NCBI GenBank assembly: GCA_945890595.1
Contig: CAMDCQ010000027.1
Location: forward strand, 1 to 17,753
Direction of reading: 5' to 3'
Length of the DNA stretch: 17,753 bases
Source of the DNA: Chitinophaga pinensis
GTDB lineage: Bacteria; Bacteroidota; Bacteroidia; NS11-12g; UBA9320
Shown here: positions 6,008 to 12,731 of the stretch, piece after piece
How the letters are laid out: the number at the start of each line of letters is the position of its first letter
Numbering within the stretch: the stretch's first letter is position 1
Notes under the pieces: generated by a model
Database searches by the model: none
Seen by the model: only the letters and a program-made list of their open reading frames with translations
Told to the model about the DNA's origin: nothing
Made by a program: the position numbers and the translations under genes

Positions 6008-6925
6008 ATGAAAAAATTATTGACCATCATCGTATTTCTGAGTTCCTTTAATGCATTAGCTCACAAGTGTGATTCTATTGGAAGCAAAGTTAAAAATGGT
6101 AAAACATATATTCTTCATAAAGTAGAAAAAGGGGATGGCTTGTATAGTTTGAGTAAACGATACAATGTTGCTCTAAAAAGCATTGTGGATCAAAACCCTG
6201 GTGCTGATTCAGCTATTAAAATAGACCAAGTACTGCTAATTCCCATGTATGCCGAAGTTAAATCAAATCAGAAAGCCGGGAGTAGTGTTTCGCAGGAGAC
6301 CAGCACAAAGATTGAATCGCCAAACACTGTGGTGACCAAAAATCATACGGTAGAAGCAGGACAAACACTGTATACTATTTCAAAAAAATATGAACTATCT
6401 GTTGAAAGTATTAAAAAACTAAATAAGCTAACCTCAGATGAGCTTTCAGAAGGACAAATTCTGATTGTAAGTGCAAGCAAAGAAACTCAACCCGCAAATG
6501 ACAAAAAAGATAAAGTGGCAAAAGACTATGACAAAATGAAGTCGGAATTGCGCGAAAACAAGTATGAGGATGTTGGGTTTAACACAGAAGTTACTACCAA
6601 AACAGTAGAGAGTTCTTCAGGATATACTGTCAAAGTAGAAAAACTAGTCGAATACGATATCGAAAAAGTAGAAGAAACAGGTATCGTGACCGTTGGAAAC
6701 GAAGATTTACCCGGTGACAAAAACTTTGCATTTCATTTTAACGCGCCTATCGGTACGGTTCTTATGGTTACGAATCCAGCGAATAAGAGTACGGTATTTG
6801 TCAAGGTAATAGGTAATTTTACCAAGCCAGAAAACAGTTCCGAAATACTCAGAATTAGTTCCCTATCTTCACAAAAAATATCCATCCGATCGAAAGACAA
6901 AGTAGCAGTAAGCTATGCTCGATAA
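6008..6925 (+). CDS. LysM-domain peptidoglycan-binding protein with C-terminal RlpA/DPBB-like domain
   Basis: A 305-residue exported protein. Signal peptide MKKLLTIIVFLSSFNALA; LysM 1 at about 35-79 (ILHKVEKGDGLYSLSKRYNV); LysM 2 at about 112-154 (HTVEAGQTLYTISKKYEL); a Lys/Glu-rich charged linker (155-235); and a C-terminal domain (about 239-305) with FHFNAPIGTVLMVTNPAN and VFVKVIGNF, the pattern of double-psi beta-barrel domains attached to LysM proteins in Bacteroidota. LysM domains bind the GlcNAc backbone of peptidoglycan, so the protein should sit in the periplasm against the wall. No catalytic residues for a hydrolase are evident, and the acidic residue of true RlpA lytic enzymes is not recognisable, so binding or scaffolding is the safer call. 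The last 11 bases overlap the O-antigen ligase-like gene, implying cotranslation. The ATG at 6008 directly follows a good promoter. Confidence 0.9.
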   Translation: MKKLLTIIVFLSSFNALAHKCDSIGSKVKNGKTYILHKVEKGDGLYSLSKRYNVALKSIVDQNPGADSAIKIDQVLLIPMYAEVKSNQKAGSSVSQETSTKIESPNTVVTKNHTVEAGQTLYTISKKYELSVESIKKLNKLTSDELSEGQILIVSASKETQPANDKKDKVAKDYDKMKSELRENKYEDVGFNTEVTTKTVESSSGYTVKVEKLVEYDIEKVEETGIVTVGNEDLPGDKNFAFHFNAPIGTVLMVTNPANKSTVFVKVIGNFTKPENSSEILRISSLSSQKISIRSKDKVAVSYAR

Positions 6926-8153
6926 GTTCACAACTTACCGTATTCCTGCTGTTGTTTTTACCACCATAAGTGCTATTGGTTTTAGCAGCTTATTTTATTC
7001 GCCTGCTATCTTAAGTATATCATCGTTCTTGCTTATTGTGATAGCTATATTATTTTACAAAGCATCATTTTCAAAAGAGTTAAGTGGCATAGCATACAGC
7101 TTAATTTTTATCTTTTTGTTGTACATACTCGATGTTTTTAGAAGTGTGGATGCCTCTATTGCACTAGACAAACTAGTGCTTCTTCTTGTCTTTGTAGGCC
7201 TTCAACTCGCTTGTTTTGCTGCATTTGGAAAGCTTAAATCTCAACTCATTATACTGTTTTTGATACTATCCGCTGTGATTTTGGTCGTAGACCTAGTGGC
7301 TGTTACCAATTACCTAATGCACAAAGAATACTATAATGCTTTGCTATTACAAAGCAAACATATACCCATTCCCAATATGCATCACATTCATTTTGGTATA
7401 CTGAATGCCTGGGTAATATTGGGCTTAGCAGGTTTACTCTATTTGAAAAAAATACCCGGAAATACAACGTATGTAGGTGCAGGAATGCTGATTGTGATTA
7501 CCATATGTTGCCATATTTTGAGTTCTCGAACTGGCTTAATTGCACTTTATTGCGGATTTATAGTAGCTTTAATTATTCTGGTATATCAACAAAAATCGAT
7601 TAAGCTATTCCTTTTTGGGGTTTTGGGCAGTGTGCTTTTTGTTAGCATAGTCTATCTCTCCAGCAACTCATTTAGAAGTAAAACAGCAAATAGTTTGGAA
7701 GATTTTAGAAGTTGGGGAAACGGTAAGGAAATTAATTATAAGTCTATGGCAATGCGTTTTGAAGGATATAAGACATCGTTATTTATTCTTCGTAAAAACG
7801 CCTTTGGGGTAGGTTCTGAGGCCCAAGAAGCTAAAATACAAGAGGCATACACCATACGTAAATCCGTTCTTTTTAAAGAAAATAGGGTAGGTCCTCATAA
7901 CCAATTTTTGGAATACGGGGTTAAGTTTGGTTGGATTGGTGTATTCTCATTACTTATCTATTTTTCGGCACTAATCAAACTGTCACCATCTACCTTATTT
8001 CCATTCTGTGGAATAGTAGCAATCCTATTTGTATCGCTCCAATTTGAATCTTTACTGGAGCGACAAGCTAGTATTTTCTTTGTCTCTATATTACTTCCAC
8101 TTTCCTATCATCTTTTTACCAAAGAAGAAATAAATGGTAAACTAGTGACGTGA
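6915..8153 (+). CDS. O-antigen ligase / Wzy-like polymerase family membrane protein
   Basis: A 412-residue polytopic inner-membrane protein with roughly 10-12 hydrophobic helices and one large extracytoplasmic loop (about 250-335). Family-typical elements are the LSSRTGL motif (202-208) on a helix before the big loop, MRFEGYKTSLFILRKNAFGVG (Arg281 and the turn at 297-300), and PHNQFLE (327-333) whose His328 occupies the place of the conserved periplasmic His of WaaL-type ligases. Members join or polymerise undecaprenyl-linked glycans; whether this one acts on O-antigen, another surface polysaccharide, or protein glycans cannot be decided. No glycan cluster surrounds it; the nearest glycan gene is the GT9 on the opposite strand. 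It starts inside the end of the LysM gene (11-base overlap), so the two are probably made together. Family assignment is good, substrate open. Confidence 0.85.
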   Translation: MLDKFTTYRIPAVVFTTISAIGFSSLFYSPAILSISSFLLIVIAILFYKASFSKELSGIAYSLIFIFLLYILDVFRSVDASIALDKLVLLLVFVGLQLACFAAFGKLKSQLIILFLILSAVILVVDLVAVTNYLMHKEYYNALLLQSKHIPIPNMHHIHFGILNAWVILGLAGLLYLKKIPGNTTYVGAGMLIVITICCHILSSRTGLIALYCGFIVALIILVYQQKSIKLFLFGVLGSVLFVSIVYLSSNSFRSKTANSLEDFRSWGNGKEINYKSMAMRFEGYKTSLFILRKNAFGVGSEAQEAKIQEAYTIRKSVLFKENRVGPHNQFLEYGVKFGWIGVFSLLIYFSALIKLSPSTLFPFCGIVAILFVSLQFESLLERQASIFFVSILLPLSYHLFTKEEINGKLVT

Positions 8154-8170
8154 ACCTTTTTAAAACGTGT

Positions 8171-8178
8171 TAATTTTG
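8171..8178 (+). promoter_or_regulatory. Possible -7 box upstream of the outer-membrane protein gene
   Basis: TAATTTTG is an exact TAnnTTTG box ending 14 bases before the ATG at 8193. The region 20 bases upstream (around 8147-8150) lacks a TTTG, so a second promoter for this gene and ppk1 is only possible; readthrough from the LysM-ligase genes is equally likely. Confidence 0.3.
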
Positions 8179-8192
8179 AAACGTTGAACAAT

Positions 8193-8951
8193 ATGACGAA
8201 AAATAGTATCCTTATCTTACTACTTCTGGTGAGTAACGTTTCTTTCGCTCAAGTTAACGCTGTGCAAAATGAAGACGAACAAGAGAGCGACTTTAACCAA
8301 ACTGAGTTTACAGATTGGAAGAGTAGAACCTATTTAAGTATTTCGAGTTCATTTCTCATAGATTATATTACTTCTCCCTTAGGATATTATAATCCACGGG
8401 AGACGCAACCTAGTTTTAAATACAGTAGAGCTGCAACCCAGAGTTCTTCATCTTCACTTTATTCTTTGGGATTTGAAGCGAGATACAACATTATCGATTT
8501 TCAAGAAAATCTCGCTTTCGCGCTTTCTGCACCGGTTGCATTTGGTTTTAGCAATGTATTTGCCACGAGTCTTGATGTGCGAGGAGGAAGTGGTTTCGGA
8601 ACACTACAAATACCTGTTTTAGCACGGATTTATTTTGGCGCTGGTTCTACGTTTTTTGCCACAGACGATTTCGGAATTAACATTGGAGCAGGTTATGAAT
8701 TTAACAAACTAGGCCTTTTTAACTTTAGCAGTGAACCCCAATCCAGTGGAATAAATAAAGCCTGGCTAATGCCTGCCGTCACTGGAGGTGTAAGTTTTGT
8801 AAGAGGTATATCGCCGGTAGAAGTTAATTTAAAATACGGTTTTGGACCTATTCAAGACCAACTTATAGATGGTGAGGGCAATAGGCTTACCAGTAAAAGA
8901 ACCACTAGAGCAACCTCCTTAAAACTAAGTTTAGTGTATCCCATTAATTAA
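8193..8951 (+). CDS. Outer-membrane beta-barrel-like protein, function unknown
   Basis: A 252-residue protein with a signal peptide (MTKNSILILLLLVSNVSFAQ). An acidic segment follows (NEDEQESDFNQTEFTD, about 27-42), then a Gly/Ser/aromatic-rich region with alternating hydrophobic and polar residues typical of beta-strands of a small outer-membrane barrel (SLGFEARYNIIDFQENLAFALSA, GINIGAGYEFNKLGLF, VEVNLKYGFG). It resembles the porin-like/OmpA-barrel proteins common in Bacteroidota, but I cannot name a subfamily and there is no OmpA peptidoglycan-binding domain. The ATG at 8193 is chosen over a TTG nine bases upstream because it gives a standard signal peptide. It lies 39 bases after the ligase gene and 24 bases before ppk1. 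Outer-membrane location is inferred from composition. Confidence 0.82.
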   Translation: MTKNSILILLLLVSNVSFAQVNAVQNEDEQESDFNQTEFTDWKSRTYLSISSSFLIDYITSPLGYYNPRETQPSFKYSRAATQSSSSSLYSLGFEARYNIIDFQENLAFALSAPVAFGFSNVFATSLDVRGGSGFGTLQIPVLARIYFGAGSTFFATDDFGINIGAGYEFNKLGLFNFSSEPQSSGINKAWLMPAVTGGVSFVRGISPVEVNLKYGFGPIQDQLIDGEGNRLTSKRTTRATSLKLSLVYPIN

Positions 8952-8975
8952 GCGTTAGTAATTTCCCCCATAGGT

Positions 8976-10979
8976 ATGATAAATAGAGACATCAGCTGGC
9001 TTTCCTTTAACGAACGGGTATTGCAAGAGGCCCAAAATAAAGATGTACCTCTAATTCAGCGAATGCGGTTTTTGGGTATTTATAGCAATAATTTAGATGA
9101 GTTCTTTAGAGTACGCGTTGCAACTCTTATCCGTTTTCAAAATGCACTTGAAACGAGTAACGCTGAATTAGCGCAACAAACAAGATCCATCCTCGAACAA
9201 ATTCAAAGTCGTGTTATTCAATTACACGCTATATTTTATGAAACCTACGAGCAAATCTTATTTCAGCTAACTCAAGAAAACATTTTCATAAAAAACGAAA
9301 AGAACCTAGACGAAAAACAAGCTGATTTTGTACGAAGTTATTTTTTAAAGGAAGTAGAATCTCTGATTACTCCATTGATTATAAGTAATGTTAAAAAATT
9401 TCCATATTTAAAAGATCAATCCGTTTACCTCTTCATTTCCTTTACCAAAAAATCAGATAAACAGCATCATGCACTTATAGAACTCCCTACAGATTATATC
9501 TCTCGTTTTATTGAGTTGCCAAGCGAAAATGACCAAAAAAACATCATTTATTTGGATGACGTAATTCGCTACAATATGCCGTATATACTTTCCATCTTCG
9601 AGCCCTTAGACATCACATCATACATTATAAAGCTGACGAGGGATGCTGAACTTGACCTTGATGATGATTTTAGCGCTAGTTATTATGAAAAGGTAACAAA
9701 AAGTGTTTCTAACCGCAAGAAAGGGAAGGTAGTACGATTCGTGTATGACCGTGAAATGCCGGAAACCCAATTGGATTATATCATATCCAATATAAAACTC
9801 TCGCCAAGCACCAATCTAATTCCAGGTGGTCGTTACCATAATTTTAGAGATTTTATGGGATTCCCTAATTTAGGAAGAGAAGACCTATGCTATGCGGAGT
9901 TACCCTCTATTGAACACCATAGTCTGAACAAAAAAAGACCACTTTTGAAGCAAATAACTGAAAGTGACATTCTGCTGCAAATGCCCTATCACTCTTTTGA
10001 TATTATTATAGATATTATCAGAGAAGCATCTATTGATCCTAAGGTAGAGAGCATTAAAATGAGTCTTTACAGGGTAGCTCCTAAGTCCAAAATAATAAAA
10101 GCGCTTAAAAATGCCGCTCGTAATGGGAAGCAAGTTTATGTGGTTATTGAGCTTAGAGCGCGATTTGATGAAGAAGCCAACTTAGAATGGTCTAAACAGC
10201 TCCAAGATGAGAATATTCATATTGATTTTGGGCTCAAAGGTTTAAAAATACACAGTAAACTTTTGCTAATACAGCGTTTTTCGAAAGGTGTTTTAAAGAA
10301 TTATTCGTTAATAAGCACAGGTAATTTTCACGAAAAAACAGCGAAAATTTACGGCGATACTGCATTAATCACATCGGACGAACGAATTACCAATGAAGTA
10401 GAACGCGTATTTCAAATCTTTGAAAAACCATATCTCAGTTATACGTTTGAGCACCTACTTATAGCACCTATTAATTTAAGAAAACGTTTACTGGAATTGA
10501 TTGATAATGAGATTAAAGTGACACAGAGTGGTGGTAAAGGTCACATTTTTATTAAAATAAATAATCTGGTAGATGAGGGTATGATTAATGCTCTTCTTCA
10601 TGCTGCTCAGCAAGGTGTAGAGATAAAGTTACTGGTGAGAGGGGTGTGTAGTCTTGTTCCCATAGAAAATATTACCATTAGAAGTATTGTAGGACGATTT
10701 TTAGAACACTCGCGCGTATTTTGGTTTGGTGACGAGACAAGTGGTAAACTGTATTTAGGTTCTGCCGATTTGATGACTCGGAATTTAGATATTAGAATAG
10801 AAGCGCTTACTCCAATTTATGATCATAATATACGAAAAGAGCTTATCGCATATTTATATTTGCAATGGTCTGACAACCAAAGAGCTAGGGTGATAGACAG
10901 TACACTTTCTAATACCATGTACACCAACGGTCAAGCCCCTTTGAGATCTCAAACCGCCTTATACGATTTGTTGAGGTAA
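8976..10979 (+). CDS. ppk1: Polyphosphate kinase 1
   Basis: A 667-residue protein covering the whole PPK1 family length (about 690 in E. coli). It reversibly transfers the ATP gamma-phosphate onto polyphosphate chains. The N-terminal domain opens with MINRDISWLSFNERVLQEA and FLGIYSNNLDEFFRVRVA. The catalytic domains contain YRVA (Arg366) and ELRARFDEEANLEW (Arg396), matching the metal/phosphate-binding Arg375 and Arg405 of E. coli PPK and with the same 30-residue spacing. His426 in KIHSKLLL corresponds to the autophosphorylated His435, and His578 in FLEHSRVFWF to His592. All key residues are therefore present and the enzyme should be active. It begins 24 bases after the outer-membrane protein gene, with GGT just before the ATG. 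It converges on a PafA-type phosphatase gene with only 8 bases between stops and no obvious terminator hairpin. Confidence 0.97.
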   Translation: MINRDISWLSFNERVLQEAQNKDVPLIQRMRFLGIYSNNLDEFFRVRVATLIRFQNALETSNAELAQQTRSILEQIQSRVIQLHAIFYETYEQILFQLTQENIFIKNEKNLDEKQADFVRSYFLKEVESLITPLIISNVKKFPYLKDQSVYLFISFTKKSDKQHHALIELPTDYISRFIELPSENDQKNIIYLDDVIRYNMPYILSIFEPLDITSYIIKLTRDAELDLDDDFSASYYEKVTKSVSNRKKGKVVRFVYDREMPETQLDYIISNIKLSPSTNLIPGGRYHNFRDFMGFPNLGREDLCYAELPSIEHHSLNKKRPLLKQITESDILLQMPYHSFDIIIDIIREASIDPKVESIKMSLYRVAPKSKIIKALKNAARNGKQVYVVIELRARFDEEANLEWSKQLQDENIHIDFGLKGLKIHSKLLLIQRFSKGVLKNYSLISTGNFHEKTAKIYGDTALITSDERITNEVERVFQIFEKPYLSYTFEHLLIAPINLRKRLLELIDNEIKVTQSGGKGHIFIKINNLVDEGMINALLHAAQQGVEIKLLVRGVCSLVPIENITIRSIVGRFLEHSRVFWFGDETSGKLYLGSADLMTRNLDIRIEALTPIYDHNIRKELIAYLYLQWSDNQRARVIDSTLSNTMYTNGQAPLRSQTALYDLLR

Positions 10980-10987
10980 TTAATTTT

Positions 10988-12625
10988 CTACTTGCTTAGT
11001 AGATTTTTACCGTCCACTTTCTTCGTAATATCCATACCTGCTAATCCCAGTAAAGTAGGAGCTATATCTATCGTTTGGGTTAGCGTACTTACTTTTTTGC
11101 GCTTTACTCGGGTAGTGTAAATAATAAATGGTACATGCGTATCGTAGCTATACGGTGTTCCGTGGGTAGTACCGCAACTCCTCATATCGACAAGACTTAA
11201 GGGAGTGCAAAGCAATTGTACATAATACCCAAATCGTGGGTCATAGCTATTTTTAAACTGCTGTTTGTAATTTTCGTTGTTCGTACTATGCACAAAATCG
11301 TCAGGTGTGTAGGCTTGATCTACGTAAGGTAGCTTCTTTAGTCTTTCCTTTAATGCATCTAAGTATACAAACGAATCGATATGATGGGACTTAAGCAACT
11401 CAAAATTAGGCTCCACGCCTTCATACGATTTTTCTAAAAAAGTGCTCTCAGTTAGGTTAAATAGCTGTTTTAAGGATTGATCAATACCTAGCATATCGTT
11501 GTCAAATTGCTGAGATTCCACACGCACGGCTTTGTCGGTTAAACTTGAAAATTCTGGCATCGGTACTACACCATGATCCGCTGTTAAGGCAAGTATATAG
11601 TTATCCTTACCTATTTTTTGATTCAGCATGGTAATAAATTCCTTTAAGTAGTGGTCTAATAGAGTGTAATAGTCTGCAATTTCAACACTGTTAGGGCCAA
11701 ATTGATGCCCAATTACATCTGCAGCCGAAAGACTGATGGTTAGCACATCGGTATGTTCATCAGACCCTAATTGATTTTTAACTATAAGTTGTTCCGCAAA
11801 CTTTAACACAAACTCGTCACCATACGGGGTATTCCACATAAAAGTTCCAATTTTATTTTCACCTTCTTTTACGCTTTCTATACTTTTTAACGTATGCGGG
11901 AACCAAGGTTGAAACGTACCACATTCATACGCTGCACTGTCGTGATCTAGTAAATGGTTATGCACCGTTGGGATAGCAGAATTAAGTAACCAACCAGTTT
12001 CTATTTCCGATGCATAAAGTTGGTCTGCTCTAAAGGCTTTAACCCATTCAGGAAAGGGCTCAGCATAGTAATTGGTACTCACCATTTGTGTGCTCTGACC
12101 GTCAAACCAATAGGCTCTATTGGCTAAATGCCCCCCCATCAATATAGATGATCTATCTTTCAACGCTACGCTGTAGCTCTTGCTCAGCGGATCGTTCATT
12201 TTAACATAATCGCCAATAGATGGTTTCTGAAGTTTGGCTGCAGATACTTTTTGCAACGAACATCGATCTACGCCTAAAAAAGAGATGGATGTGTCTAATA
12301 TAGAGTATTCGGTTTTTCGTGTAGCACGCACATACACATTGTTATCTACTATACCATGCGTACTTGGCAAACAGCCTGTTGCCAGTGTAGCGTGACCAGC
12401 AGCGGTAGTGGTTTTTGAGTGAAAATGATGCGTATTTACATAATTTAAACCGCCATTATACAATTCTTGATAAACGAACGGCATCTGACTTTTAAATCGT
12501 TCGATGTAATCAGCACGCATCTGATCTACGCTTATAACCACAATTAATTTAGGTTTAACATTCGATTTTGGAATTGCGCTTATTGAAACTAGCGATATAA
12601 GCAGAAAAAAAATATTTTTATTCAC
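10988..12625 (-). CDS. pafA: PafA-type alkaline phosphatase (AP superfamily)
   Basis: A 545-residue secreted phosphatase that releases phosphate from phosphomonoesters in the periplasm. A signal peptide (MNKNIFFLLISLVSISA) precedes the alkaline-phosphatase-superfamily fold. Visible active-site residues are Asp34 (ISVDQ), nucleophile Thr74 (KTTTAAGHATLATG), Asn95, Lys156 and Arg158 (LKDRSS), Asp303 and His307 (ADVIGHQFGP), Asp350 and His351 (TADHGVV), and His488 (GTTHGTPYSYDTHVP). These line up with Asp38, Thr79, Asn100, Lys162/Arg164, Asp305/His309, Asp352/His353 and His486 of Elizabethkingia PafA. The Lys-x-Arg pair separates PafA-like monoesterases from diesterase NPPs. The start is GTG; no in-frame ATG lies just upstream, and GTG yields a normal signal peptide. 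It is divergent from the TBDR gene and convergent with ppk1. Unlike PhoA, PafA enzymes are known to work when phosphate is not limiting. Confidence 0.93.
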   Translation of the reverse strand: MNKNIFFLLISLVSISAIPKSNVKPKLIVVISVDQMRADYIERFKSQMPFVYQELYNGGLNYVNTHHFHSKTTTAAGHATLATGCLPSTHGIVDNNVYVRATRKTEYSILDTSISFLGVDRCSLQKVSAAKLQKPSIGDYVKMNDPLSKSYSVALKDRSSILMGGHLANRAYWFDGQSTQMVSTNYYAEPFPEWVKAFRADQLYASEIETGWLLNSAIPTVHNHLLDHDSAAYECGTFQPWFPHTLKSIESVKEGENKIGTFMWNTPYGDEFVLKFAEQLIVKNQLGSDEHTDVLTISLSAADVIGHQFGPNSVEIADYYTLLDHYLKEFITMLNQKIGKDNYILALTADHGVVPMPEFSSLTDKAVRVESQQFDNDMLGIDQSLKQLFNLTESTFLEKSYEGVEPNFELLKSHHIDSFVYLDALKERLKKLPYVDQAYTPDDFVHSTNNENYKQQFKNSYDPRFGYYVQLLCTPLSLVDMRSCGTTHGTPYSYDTHVPFIIYTTRVKRKKVSTLTQTIDIAPTLLGLAGMDITKKVDGKNLLSK

Positions 12626-12642
12626 TGTGCGAATTAAGCATG

Positions 12643-12676
12643 CAAATTTTACTTTAATGTAAATTCTACATCAAAA
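12643..12676 (-). promoter_or_regulatory. Candidate promoter for the PafA-type gene
   Basis: On the minus strand TTTTG (12676-12672), 20 bases, then TAAAATTTG (12651-12643). This matches the Bacteroidota promoter except for one extra base in the -7 box. Transcription would start near 12636, about 11 bases ahead of the GTG at 12625. Confidence 0.45.
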
Positions 12677-12697
12677 TAAACGTTTATAAAATGCACC

Positions 12698-12728
12698 TTG
12701 TTAAAACTGATAATACAGAGCATATTTG
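12698..12728 (+). promoter_or_regulatory. Candidate promoter for the TBDR-DUF4249 operon
   Basis: TTG (12698-12700), 20 bases, then CATATTTG (12721-12728), one mismatch from TAnnTTTG. The predicted start of transcription (about 12733) falls on or next to the ATG at 12732, so the message would be leaderless or nearly so, unless the true promoter lies further upstream. Confidence 0.35.
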
Positions 12729-12731
12729 CGT

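Noticed and set aside
6915..8153. A capsule or O-antigen biosynthesis island around the ligase-like gene
   Set aside because: Only one ligase-like gene is present on this strand; no sugar-nucleotide synthesis, flippase or multiple glycosyltransferase genes surround it.
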